Shown: positions 1 through 6,038, counted from the stretch's first letter. The stretch: 6,982 bases of DNA from Acidaminococcus sp. CAG:917 (GCA_000437555.1 FR901015.1:80679-87660); one strand, 5' to 3'. Made by a program: numbers and translations. Notes: generated from the letters alone by a model not told the origin.

Positions 1-834
1 ATGTTTATGGCGGGAGCGGACGGCGTTGAAATAGATGACAAACAAGACGTCATCGACGTGCTGTCAAGCTCTAAAAATTGGGACTATGTTGACGACGACG
101 TTATGAACGTCGGCGACGAAGTATTTGTCAAAACGGTATTAGAGGGTGACGAAACGTCTTTTCTCGACTCTTTGAAAAGCGCACTTAAAACTTTAAATAT
201 ATCCGTTTCGATTGACGTAAATAAGATAGATGACGTCGATTGGACAAAAGAGTGGAAAAAATATTTTAAACCCGTTCATACTTCAAGCGTTACCGTCGTG
301 CCGTCGTGGATTGAATACGATAAAGCCGAGGGCGAAAAGATATTGCTTATCGAGCCGGGGCACGCTTTTGGAACGGGTGAACACGAAACAACCAAAATGT
401 GCCTTGATATGATGGGCGACGTAAAAGGAAAAGATATCGTCGACGTGGGCTGCGGAAGCGGTATACTCGGCATAGCCGCAAAAATATGCGGAGCTAAAAG
501 CGCGTATCTTTGCGACATAGATTCGATGTGCGTCGAAAGCTCTGTTCGTCACGCCATACTTAACAAAGTAGACGTAACAGTGGAAGAGCGCGATTTACTG
601 TCGGATAAAGACGTATACGGCGACCTTGTGTTTGCAAATCTTACGGCAGATATTTTGCTGAAACTGTCCGACGGAATTTGCGACCACATCTCAGACGGCG
701 GTTATCTCATCATATCGGGTATTATCGATTCGCGTGAGGAGGAGGTCTTAACAAGATATCTGGATTTAGGCTTAAAGCTTGTCGATAAGATGAGTATGAA
801 AGACTGGAGAGCGTTTAAATTTCAAAAGCAATAA
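1..834 (+). CDS. prmA: Ribosomal protein L11 methyltransferase PrmA (5' end outside window)
   Basis: SAM-dependent enzyme that methylates ribosomal protein L11 in the cytoplasm. The visible 277 residues contain the family signature around GHAFGTGEHETT (about residues 120-131), then SAM-binding motif I (DVGCGSGILGIAA, about 147-159), the acidic end of the next strand (CDIDS), and the FANLTADIL segment (about 210-218) matching the substrate/SAM-site region of PrmA. Complete PrmA proteins are about 300-315 residues. The first Met here aligns inside the N-terminal L11-binding domain, no ribosome binding site can be seen at the window edge, and roughly 25-35 residues appear to be missing. The ATG at base 1 is therefore most likely an internal Met, and the gene continues leftwards out of the window. 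Family knowledge places prmA after dnaK-dnaJ and before rsmE in Firmicutes, which the following genes match. The gene ends with TAA. Confidence 0.95.
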   Translation: MFMAGADGVEIDDKQDVIDVLSSSKNWDYVDDDVMNVGDEVFVKTVLEGDETSFLDSLKSALKTLNISVSIDVNKIDDVDWTKEWKKYFKPVHTSSVTVVPSWIEYDKAEGEKILLIEPGHAFGTGEHETTKMCLDMMGDVKGKDIVDVGCGSGILGIAAKICGAKSAYLCDIDSMCVESSVRHAILNKVDVTVEERDLLSDKDVYGDLVFANLTADILLKLSDGICDHISDGGYLIISGIIDSREEEVLTRYLDLGLKLVDKMSMKDWRAFKFQKQ

Positions 835-879
835 TTATAAATTAAAAATAAAACGTTAAAACCGATATGTGAAAACGAA

Positions 880-932
880 AAAGCGATTGCCTTACTTTGC
901 GCTATGCGTTATAATAAACAGGTAATCGCTTT
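880..932. repeat. 13-bp inverted repeat enclosing the rsmE promoter
   Basis: The arms AAAGCGATTGCCT (880-892) and AGGTAATCGCTTT (920-932) are complementary over 13 positions with a single G·T pair, separated by 27 bases. The left arm contains the -35 box and the spacer contains the -10 box. As RNA made from upstream it would form a long-loop stem followed by TAATTTAT, so it could also act as a weak terminator for prmA. As DNA it has the layout of a promoter flanked by two half-sites. The symmetry is read directly; either role is inferred. Confidence 0.6.
887..915 (+). promoter_or_regulatory. Sigma-A-type promoter for the rsmE-mtaB-HIT operon
   Basis: TTGCCT (887-892, four of six consensus bases) is followed after exactly 17 bp by a perfect TATAAT (910-915). 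Transcription would start near 922, giving a leader of about 65 bases before the rsmE start codon. The -35 box lies within the left arm of the inverted repeat at 880-932. No other good promoter is visible between prmA and rsmE. Confidence 0.65.
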
Positions 933-987
933 AATTTATATAGCTTTAAGCAATTAAATAAACGAAATATTTATAAGGTTGAATCAA

Positions 988-1707
988 GTGGAAATCAGAC
1001 GTTTTTTTATTGAACCGTCAAACAGACAAAACGATTTAGTCACCATAAAAGGCGATGAGTTTGTGCATTTAAAAAAGGTGTTAAGACTTAAAGCGGGATT
1101 TAAAATAATCGTTTGTTTTAACGACGGTTACGAGCATTATTGCACGCTCGTAACGGTTGCGGATAAATATGCCGTGGCAAAAATCGATTTATCCAAAAAA
1201 ACAGACGATACCCTATATGACGTCACCTTATTTGCGGGATTGCTCAAGGGCGGCAAAATAGATTTTGTCATTCAAAAATGCGTGGAGCTCGGAGTCAAAA
1301 AAATAGTGCCTTATATATCTAAAAACACGGTAGAGAAAAATTTCAACCCGGACAGAGCCAACAAAATTTCCTTTGAGGCGGCAAAGCAATGCGGTTCGTC
1401 TCTTATCACCGAGGTAACGGACGCCGTAACTTTTGACGACGTTTTAAGACTTTCGGCAGGATTTAAAAACAAATGTTTTTTCTATGAAGACGAAAGAGAA
1501 AACTCGATAGAAAAATTTTCCTTAAAGCAGGGCGATATCGCCGTCGTGGTAGGGAGCGAAGGCGGATTTACTCCCGAGGAGGCAGTAAGCGCTAACTTGG
1601 CGGGCTTTAATATATTGTCGTTAGGTAAAAGAGTGCTGAGGGCTGAGACCGCGTGTGTAGTTTCTTCCGCTCTCATTTTATATAAACTCGGAGCGTTCGG
1701 CGTATGA
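988..1707 (+). CDS. rsmE: 16S rRNA (uracil1498-N3)-methyltransferase RsmE
   Basis: Methylates N3 of U1498 in helix 44 of 16S rRNA within the 30S subunit, using SAM. It belongs to the SPOUT (trefoil-knot) superfamily. The 239 residues match the family's usual 235-250. The N-terminal RRFFIEP and the following GDEFVHLKKVLRLK correspond to the PUA-like RNA-binding domain. The C-terminal knot carries GSEGGFTPEEA (from about residue 189) and LGKRVLRAETA (ending about residue 222), the classic SAM-binding loops. Start choice: the GTG at 988 lies 10 bases after AAGG (974-977) and gives the usual short N-terminus. A TTG at 979 is in frame but sits only one base from that Shine-Dalgarno, so it is less likely. 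The stop codon overlaps the next start as ATGA, indicating translational coupling with mtaB. Confidence 0.95.
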   Translation: MEIRRFFIEPSNRQNDLVTIKGDEFVHLKKVLRLKAGFKIIVCFNDGYEHYCTLVTVADKYAVAKIDLSKKTDDTLYDVTLFAGLLKGGKIDFVIQKCVELGVKKIVPYISKNTVEKNFNPDRANKISFEAAKQCGSSLITEVTDAVTFDDVLRLSAGFKNKCFFYEDERENSIEKFSLKQGDIAVVVGSEGGFTPEEAVSANLAGFNILSLGKRVLRAETACVVSSALILYKLGAFGV

Positions 1708-2960
1708 AAGTTTGCGTATATACGTTGGGCTGTAAAGTAAATCAATACGATTCCGATTCTATAATCGCACGCCTTCTAAAAAAATACGACGTGACGGATA
1801 AAATGGAGAAGACGGACGTATACGTTATAAATACTTGCGCCGTAACGGCAGAGGCGGAGCGTAAATCAAGGCAGATTATGCAAAGGGCAAAATCGCTTAA
1901 TCCCGATGCCAAGATTTTAGTGATAGGTTGTGCGTCGCAAAATAATCCCAAACAGTTTTGGGATAAAGGAGCGGATTTTGTTTCGGGAACGGCAAACAAA
2001 ATCGCCATATGCGATTTTGAAAATCTCTCGGGCTTCAAAAATAGTATAGGCTGCGATGAGGGCTGTTTTCCCACGGCGGAGGTTTTTGAAGAGTCGGGAG
2101 TCGCAGCTTCTTTTAAGACGAGGCATTTTATAAAGGTTCAGGACGGTTGCGATAATTTTTGCAATTATTGCCTTGTGCCGTATCTGAGAGGAAAGCCGAG
2201 AAGCCGTAGTCTTGAAAATATATTAAACGAAGTCGCCGAAGTGTCAAAGGCGGCAAAAGAGATCGTGCTGACGGGCATCAATCTTTCTGCTTACGGCAAG
2301 GATATAAATCTCGACCTTGCATCGCTGCTTGACGCATTAAAGCCTTATGACATAAGAGTCAGGCTCGGTTCGCTTGAGGTAAACGTCGTTGACGACCGCC
2401 TTTTGCAGGCGGCTAAAAATCTTAGAGGATTTTGCGACCATTTCCATTTGTCTTTGCAGAGCGGTTCGGATAAGGTATTAAAGGAAATGAACAGGCATTA
2501 CACTTCAAGCGAATATCTTTCGGCCGTTGAAAAAATAAGAAGTTATTTCCCCGACGCAGCTATAACAACCGACCTCATTGTCGCCTATCCCACCGAAACG
2601 GAGCAAGACTTTTTTGACAGTCTGGAGTTTGCTAAAAAAGCGGCGTTTGCCGATATTCACGTTTTCACTTTCTCGCCGAGAAAGGGGACAAGAGCATACG
2701 ATTTAAAGCCGCTTGATTCTCAGGTGTTGAACGACAGGCAAACGAGGGCATGCAATCTTAAATATGAACTTAAAAACAAATATAATTCTTTCTTTTTGGG
2801 GAAACCTCTTGAGGTATTGTTCGAGAGCGAATCGAACGGATATATGAGCGGACATTCTAAAAATTATATTTCCGTTTATGCCAAAGGTGTTAAACACAAC
2901 GAAATAAAAACCGTAACGCCTAATAAACTCTTTTTGGACGGCGTAACGATAAAGGAGTAA
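1704..2960 (+). CDS. mtaB: tRNA (N6-threonylcarbamoyladenosine37-C2)-methylthiotransferase MtaB
   Basis: Radical-SAM enzyme that converts t6A37 to ms2t6A37 in ANN-decoding tRNAs (the YqeV type of Bacillus). The N-terminal methylthiotransferase domain has its three cluster cysteines at C10 (TLGCKVNQYDSD), C45 (INTCAVT) and C76 (VIGCASQ). The radical-SAM domain has CxxxCxxC at C149, C153 and C156 (DGCDNFCNYC), followed by LVPYLRGKPRSR. Further family landmarks are VLTGINLSAYG, RLGSLEV, HLSLQSGSDKVLKEMNRHY and TDLIVAYPTET. The extreme C-terminus (about 355-418) fits a small TRAM-like RNA-binding domain. The total of 418 residues is slightly short for the family (about 430-450) but no motif is missing. 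The ATG overlaps the rsmE stop by 4 bases, and the HIT gene follows 2 bases after the stop, so the three genes form one transcription unit. MiaB, the paralogue, is less likely because of the LGCKVNQYDS N-terminus and operon context. Confidence 0.94.
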   Translation: MKVCVYTLGCKVNQYDSDSIIARLLKKYDVTDKMEKTDVYVINTCAVTAEAERKSRQIMQRAKSLNPDAKILVIGCASQNNPKQFWDKGADFVSGTANKIAICDFENLSGFKNSIGCDEGCFPTAEVFEESGVAASFKTRHFIKVQDGCDNFCNYCLVPYLRGKPRSRSLENILNEVAEVSKAAKEIVLTGINLSAYGKDINLDLASLLDALKPYDIRVRLGSLEVNVVDDRLLQAAKNLRGFCDHFHLSLQSGSDKVLKEMNRHYTSSEYLSAVEKIRSYFPDAAITTDLIVAYPTETEQDFFDSLEFAKKAAFADIHVFTFSPRKGTRAYDLKPLDSQVLNDRQTRACNLKYELKNKYNSFFLGKPLEVLFESESNGYMSGHSKNYISVYAKGVKHNEIKTVTPNKLFLDGVTIKE

Positions 2961-2962
2961 AT

Positions 2963-3304
2963 ATGGAAAACTGTCTTTTTTGCAAAATAATCAAAGGTGA
3001 AATTCCCTCGTCAAAAGTTTACGAGGACGACGAAATGCTGATATTCAAAGACATCGCTCCGCAGGCTAAAATTCATTATCTTTTAGTTCTCAAAGAGCAT
3101 TTTGCCAACATCTGCGAGATGACGGACGAGCAGGCGGTAACTCTTGCACGCTGTCTTAAAAAGCTGTCGGGTATGGTGGACGAGCTCGGACTTCAGGGAG
3201 GCTTCAGGCTTGTATCCAACAAAGGCGCCGATGCCTGCCAAAGCGTAGAACATTTGCATATCCATATTTTGGGCGGAGAAAAACTTTCCGAAAAAATGGC
3301 ATAA
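2963..3304 (+). CDS. HIT family (Hint-type) nucleotide-binding hydrolase
   Basis: Histidine-triad protein of 113 residues, the usual size of bacterial Hint proteins, which hydrolyse purine nucleoside phosphoramidates and aminoacyl-AMPs in the cytoplasm. The triad is HLHIH (H97, H99, H101), with H101 as the expected nucleophile, followed by ILGG. The start ENCLFCKIIKGEIPS contains the Cys4-Cys7 pair seen in zinc-binding Hint members, and the AxIHYLLVLKEH segment is the conserved core strand. One oddity: in DACQSVEHLHIH, Cys92 occupies the place where most family members have Gly (AGQS). The ATG is preceded by AAAGGAG at the end of mtaB, and the genes are 2 bases apart, so translation is coupled. 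Association of a HIT gene with mtaB and rpsU is common in clostridia. Its link to translation is only suggested by that context. Confidence 0.93.
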   Translation: MENCLFCKIIKGEIPSSKVYEDDEMLIFKDIAPQAKIHYLLVLKEHFANICEMTDEQAVTLARCLKKLSGMVDELGLQGGFRLVSNKGADACQSVEHLHIHILGGEKLSEKMA

Positions 3305-3341
3305 TAAAAAAAATATATGGCTAAAAAAATCGATTTTGCTT

Positions 3342-3385
3342 TATCGGAACGCTTTTGTTTATATTCGTTTTGTTGCCGATATTTT
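3342..3385 (+). terminator. Possible weak terminator after the HIT gene
   Basis: TATCGG (3342-3347) pairs with CCGATA (3376-3381). Three more pairs (AAC with GTT) form across a one-base bulge, enclosing a loop of about 22 bases, and a short TTTT follows. Just upstream lies the perfect 12-bp palindrome AAAATCGATTTT (3326-3337). The loop is long and the T tract short, so this is a weak candidate, but it is the only terminator-like element between HIT and the rpsU promoter. Confidence 0.3.
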
Positions 3386-3452
3386 CAAATCGTTTAAATT
3401 GTCTTAAAAAAAGAATAGCCGTATATAATATTTATATCCGCGTCAATATTTG

Positions 3453-3480
3453 TTGACAAAATTTCTAAGATGAGTATAAT
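3453..3480 (+). promoter_or_regulatory. Consensus sigma-A promoter of rpsU
   Basis: A perfect TTGACA (3453-3458) and a perfect TATAAT (3475-3480) are separated by 16 bp, one base short of the optimum. Transcription should start near 3487, leaving a leader of about 44 bases. In that leader TAGC/GCTA (about 3488-3501) can form a small stem, and GGGAGGTG (3515-3522) is a near-ideal Shine-Dalgarno sequence 8 bases before the start codon. The strength suits a ribosomal protein gene. This is also the nearest visible promoter for the downstream surface hydrolase. Confidence 0.85.
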
Positions 3481-3530
3481 CAAGTAAGTAGCTTAGGGGC
3501 TATAGTTTCGATTCGGGAGGTGAATACGAC

Positions 3531-3710
3531 ATGTCAACGGTAAAAGTTGGAGAAAACGAAAGTTTAGAAAGTGCACTCCGCCGTTTTAAAAGAAAGGTGG
3601 GACGTGACGGTATCATCGCCGATTTGAAAAAAAGAGAGGCTTACGAGAAACCTAGCGTTAAACGCAAGAAGAAAGCGGAAGCCGCAAGAAAAAGAATGTA
3701 TAAGGCATAA
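3531..3710 (+). CDS. rpsU: 30S ribosomal protein bS21
   Basis: Small-subunit ribosomal protein near the 3' end of 16S rRNA, involved in translation initiation. The 59-residue product begins MSTVKVGENESLESALRRF and continues with FKRKVGRDGIIADLKKRE, the conserved core of the family. It ends with a very basic tail (KRKKKAEAARKRMYKA). The length matches Firmicutes S21 (about 57-60 residues). GGGAGGTG sits 8 bases upstream of the ATG, and a consensus promoter lies about 50 bases before the start, so the gene has its own transcription start separate from the HIT operon. A hairpin terminator follows within 40 bases. In many Firmicutes yqeY follows rpsU; here it does not. Confidence 0.96.
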   Translation: MSTVKVGENESLESALRRFKRKVGRDGIIADLKKREAYEKPSVKRKKKAEAARKRMYKA

Positions 3711-3719
3711 TTGTCTGTC

Positions 3720-3755
3720 AAAAAAGTCGGCTACTTGCCGACCTTTTTGTTTTTG
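3720..3755 (+). terminator. Rho-independent terminator of rpsU
   Basis: GTCGGC (3726-3731) and GCCGAC (3737-3742) form a 6-bp GC-rich stem with a TACTT loop, flanked by an A run on the left (3720-3725) and TTTTTGTTTTTG on the right (3744-3755). It ends about 5 bases before the Shine-Dalgarno of the next gene, so transcription of that gene from the rpsU promoter would need read-through. Confidence 0.85.
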
Positions 3756-3769
3756 TGATAGGGGGGATT

Positions 3770-5464
3770 ATGAAAATCACAAAATTTTTTACCGTTTTTA
3801 TTCTCATTTTAATTTTAACCTGTTCGTTTTTTGTTTTTTCGGCTTGTGACGACGGCTCCGACGTTTCCGTCAAAGGTGCCGTATATGAAGAAAATTTCAC
3901 TCCGACAAAAGATAAGGCGATGATTTTGATACCCGGACTTATGGCAAGCGCACTTTTTAACGCCGAAACGGACGAAGCGATTTGGTCGCCTAAAGGCTTT
4001 TTGAATTTAGTTGGCGAATTTGACGATAATCTGTCCGCTCTCGACGCAAAATATGAGGGCAATACTTACAATAATTCAGAATATAACGAAGAAAAAAACA
4101 GTTTGCTTCAAAATTTACTCATTAAATATATGGGTTGCGACGACGAAGGCGTGCCAAATACCACCGTCAGGGTCGCTAATATGTCGAGCGAAAATCCGGC
4201 GGACGCATTTGGCGGTATGAGCTATCTCTATGAGGATTTGTATTCAAAGTATCGCAATCAATACGATATCGTCGTATGGCAATACGATTGGAGACAATCC
4301 AATGTCGAATCTGCCCGCCATCTCGAGGACTTTATCGAAAAGTGCGGTTGGAACAAAGTTCAGTTTTATACCCATTCTATGGGCGGCATTGTGGTGTCGA
4401 ATTATTTAAAGGAAGCCTCTAACAGGGATAAAGTGGAATTGTTTATGCCTTTCGGCGCTCCGCTATTAGGCTCTATGGATGCTGTGACAAATCTTTTCAG
4501 CGAAGACGCGCTTGCTTTCGTCAAAGATTTGTTTAAGGGTATGGGTATTAATTTTAACCTTGCCGAAGTCGCAAGACTCATTCCGTCCGTTTACGAACTT
4601 CTTCCGACAAAAGAATTTTTTGCGCTCTACAGTGAGGGAGACTCTCCGATATTCATAAACGGGGCTCCTGCCACATATCAGCAGTTCATGCAAAATCTTT
4701 TATCGCAAACGTGGGTTAAAGGCTCGGACGGAGAAATAAAAGATTTTATAAAAAATCTCGAGTCTTATCAAGACGCTTTCTTTGTTAACGCCACTTACGA
4801 CAAGGCAAAAGACATTTGGGTGGAGGATTCAAAGTCAGAGCAAAAGGTTCATGTTTCTCAGCTTGTGTCCACCGAATACGTCATCGGCGTAGGGAAGTTT
4901 ACTGTAAACAGGTCTCATCTTATCGGCGACGATAACATAACCGAAGACTATGCCGACCAGGATAAAACGGAAATTAACGCGGCGGGCTCGATATTTTCCA
5001 ATTATATAGGTGTTGAGGGCGGACAAGGTAACGGCAGAGTTTCAATAATAGATTATGAAACGGGAATTTTCAGAGGCTTAGGAGACGGAACGGTTCCCGC
5101 ATACAGTGCATCCTGCGGACAGTCACTCGATTCGGCTAACTGCCATCTTGTATACGGAGTTAAGCACGGTCCACTTCTTAACGATTCGATAGATTCGGTA
5201 AACGGCTATTGCCCGGCATATCTTACCGGACTTGCCTATATTGACGAGGTATTGCCTGATTATGTCGCAAAAACGGACGCGGAAATTGTTTTGGCGGATG
5301 TCAACGGAAGCGGCAGACCGTCAGATATAAATGCTGTCAGTGAAGATATCAAGATAACGGCGATAACGGTCGGTTCTGTGTTGACGGTGGCTGCGGCGGT
5401 AATTGTATTGACCTACATTTTAACAAAAAATAAAACACGCAAAAAGGCGGTTAAAGAAGACTGA
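3770..5464 (+). CDS. Predicted surface lipoprotein, LCAT-like alpha/beta hydrolase (lipase/acyltransferase)
   Basis: Secreted, membrane-anchored serine hydrolase of 564 residues resembling the lecithin:cholesterol acyltransferase family. Substrate unknown; lipid or phospholipid ester hydrolysis or acyl transfer is inferred. A hydrophobic signal (residues 5-25) ends in FSAC, a lipobox with Cys26 as the likely lipidation site. Oxyanion-region motif: ILIPGLMASAL (52-62). Then come VVWQYDWRQ and the nucleophile elbow THSMGG with Ser203. The Asp is probably D439 in GDGTVP and the His H466 in VKHGPLL; this order and the Asp-His spacing fit LCAT-type enzymes. Residues about 230-430 would hold the lid or cap insertions. 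Residues about 529-551 form a transmembrane helix followed by a Lys/Arg-rich tail, so the C-terminus should lie in the cytoplasm. Start: the ATG at 3770 follows AGGGGGG (3760-3766); an in-frame GTG at 3755 lies upstream of that site. No promoter is visible between the rpsU terminator and this gene. Confidence 0.85.
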   Translation: MKITKFFTVFILILILTCSFFVFSACDDGSDVSVKGAVYEENFTPTKDKAMILIPGLMASALFNAETDEAIWSPKGFLNLVGEFDDNLSALDAKYEGNTYNNSEYNEEKNSLLQNLLIKYMGCDDEGVPNTTVRVANMSSENPADAFGGMSYLYEDLYSKYRNQYDIVVWQYDWRQSNVESARHLEDFIEKCGWNKVQFYTHSMGGIVVSNYLKEASNRDKVELFMPFGAPLLGSMDAVTNLFSEDALAFVKDLFKGMGINFNLAEVARLIPSVYELLPTKEFFALYSEGDSPIFINGAPATYQQFMQNLLSQTWVKGSDGEIKDFIKNLESYQDAFFVNATYDKAKDIWVEDSKSEQKVHVSQLVSTEYVIGVGKFTVNRSHLIGDDNITEDYADQDKTEINAAGSIFSNYIGVEGGQGNGRVSIIDYETGIFRGLGDGTVPAYSASCGQSLDSANCHLVYGVKHGPLLNDSIDSVNGYCPAYLTGLAYIDEVLPDYVAKTDAEIVLADVNGSGRPSDINAVSEDIKITAITVGSVLTVAAAVIVLTYILTKNKTRKKAVKED

Positions 5465-5485
5465 CAAAACGAAAAATAAATAAGA

Positions 5486-5525
5486 CGTTTAAAGATATTT
5501 AAATTTAAAATTGTAGCTTTAAACG
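5486..5525. repeat. 9-bp inverted repeat behind the hydrolase gene
   Basis: CGTTTAAAG (5486-5494) and CTTTAAACG (5517-5525) are perfect inverted copies separated by 22 very AT-rich bases. There is no T tract on the plus strand, so it is a poor plus-strand terminator. On the minus strand the stem is followed by a T-rich run (5462-5485 read backwards). It sits immediately before the -35 box of the tRNA promoter. Confidence 0.45.
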
Positions 5526-5526
5526 C

Positions 5527-5558
5527 TTGCTAAAATCAAAAAAAACCATTATTATAAT
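5527..5558 (+). promoter_or_regulatory. Probable tRNA-Ala promoter
   Basis: TTGCTA (5527-5532, four of six consensus bases) stands 17 bp before TATTAT (5550-5555). A perfect TATAAT overlaps at 5553-5558 but would be 20 bp from that -35 box. Either reading places the start of transcription around 5562-5566, within about 20 bases of the mature tRNA 5' end, which is typical for a single tRNA unit. Confidence 0.55.
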
Positions 5559-5580
5559 AGTCGCTAAGGCGACTGTTATA
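5553..5580. repeat. 12-bp palindrome abutting the tRNA 5' end
   Basis: TATAATAGTCGC (5553-5564) and GCGACTGTTATA (5569-5580) are complementary over 12 positions with one G·T pair around the loop TAAG. The left arm contains the TATAAT box and the right arm ends one base before the tRNA. The structure is too close to the expected transcription start to lie wholly in the RNA unless transcription begins further upstream. Confidence 0.6.
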
Positions 5581-5581
5581 C

Positions 5582-5657
5582 GGGGATATAGCTCAGATGG
5601 TAGAGCGTTGCGTTCGCATCGCAAAGGTCACGAGTTCGAATCTCGTTATCTCCACCA
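5582..5657 (+). tRNA. tRNA-Ala (anticodon CGC)
   Basis: All 76 positions of a canonical tRNA are present. The acceptor stem is GGGGATA with TATCTCC, including a G3·U70 pair, the universal alanine identity element. Then come the D arm GCTC-AGATGGTA-GAGC, the anticodon arm TTGCG-TTCGCAT-CGCAA with CGC at 5615-5617, a five-base variable loop, the T arm ACGAG-TTCGAAT-CTCGT, discriminator A and an encoded CCA. It reads GCG codons. A CGC isoacceptor is not found in every AT-rich Firmicute, but the host-type genes in this window use GCG often, which agrees with it. It stands alone with its own promoter and terminator. Confidence 0.97.
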
Positions 5658-5667
5658 TAAGAGAAGC

Positions 5668-5700
5668 AAAGGTTTGATACAAAAGTATTGAACCTTTTTT
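5668..5700 (+). terminator. Rho-independent terminator of tRNA-Ala
   Basis: AAAGGTTTGATAC (5668-5680) pairs over 13 positions (two G·U) with GTATTGAACCTTT (5685-5697) around an AAAA loop. The T run extends to 5700. It lies 10 bases after the encoded CCA. Confidence 0.85.
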
Positions 5701-5708
5701 CTTTGCAT

Positions 5709-5787
5709 AAAGGGAGTTCTTTCCTTTCCGTAAGTAAATATCAGAGCCTTGTAGGAGCGTTTAACCGCACTTTTGCAGGGCTCTTTT
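5709..5787 (+). other. Two further hairpins, the second terminator-like
   Basis: AAAGGGA (5709-5715) can pair with TTTCCTTT bases 5721-5727 in a 7-bp stem. Then AGAGCCTTGTA (5743-5753) pairs over 11 positions (G·U included) with TGCAGGGCTCT (5774-5784), followed by TTTT. No gene with a start codon and ribosome binding site lies between the tRNA terminator and this second terminator-like hairpin. A small structured RNA or a remnant terminator are both possible. Confidence 0.4.
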
Positions 5788-5802
5788 CCTTATATATAAT
5801 AA

Positions 5803-5862
5803 CTACGGAACGAAAGGTCTATCAACGGAACGATAGATATTGCTACGGGACGATAGGTTTTT
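5803..5862. repeat. Three tandem 20-bp direct repeats
   Basis: Units begin at 5803, 5823 and 5843, exactly 20 bp apart. They read CTACGGAACGAAAGG, CAACGGAACGATAGA and CTACGGGACGATAGG over their first 15 bases; the last five bases of each unit are looser. A partial fourth copy, CTACGGGAC, lies at 5951-5959. CTATC (5819-5823) can pair either with GATAG in unit two (5832-5836) or with GATAG in unit three (5852-5856), the latter followed by a T run. Two-turn spacing on one DNA face suggests protein binding, but no function is proven. Confidence 0.6.
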
Positions 5863-5936
5863 TGATGAATTTTATAAAAAAATAAATAAAATTTTAGAAT
5901 TTTCATTGTTAAGTGACAAAGTTTATGCAACAAAAT

Positions 5937-5967
5937 AACAAGTTTCGTATCTACGGGACTTGTTTTT
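5937..5967 (+). terminator. Terminator-like hairpin containing a partial repeat copy
   Basis: AACAAGTTTCGTA (5937-5949) pairs over 13 positions, two of them G·U, with TACGGGACTTGTT (5952-5964). The turn is very tight, so the innermost A-T pair probably opens. The T run covers 5963-5967. The right arm contains the fourth, partial copy of the 20-bp repeat core (CTACGGGAC). What transcript it would end is unclear. Confidence 0.55.
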
Positions 5968-6038
5968 ATAAATAATTGTTGCAATCATTCTGTCAAATAA
6001 CACTTGATATTATTATACCGTCCGGAGAGGCAAACTGA

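Noticed and set aside
283..552. Minus-strand frames opposite prmA
   Set aside because: They overlap a well-supported gene completely, lack ribosome binding sites and resemble no protein family.
835..987. Riboswitch or T-box leader before rsmE
   Set aside because: No T-box motif or known riboswitch core was recognised; the symmetry is explained by the inverted repeat around the promoter.
3718..4062. Minus-strand frame of 114 codons opposite the start of the hydrolase gene
   Set aside because: It lies over the terminator, signal peptide and oxyanion region of a convincing gene on the other strand. No start signals.
5803..5862. CRISPR array
   Set aside because: The units are 20 bp and directly adjacent with no spacers, only three copies occur, and no cas gene is present.
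5688..5885. Plus-strand frame of 65 codons behind the tRNA
   Set aside because: It begins in the tRNA terminator T tract with TTG and no ribosome binding site, and it spans two hairpins and the 20-bp repeats. Its product shows no recognisable family.
5790..5984. Minus-strand frame of 64 codons in the same region
   Set aside because: No Shine-Dalgarno before its start, and it runs across the repeats and hairpin. The product is low-complexity hydrophobic sequence typical of translated AT-rich non-coding DNA.
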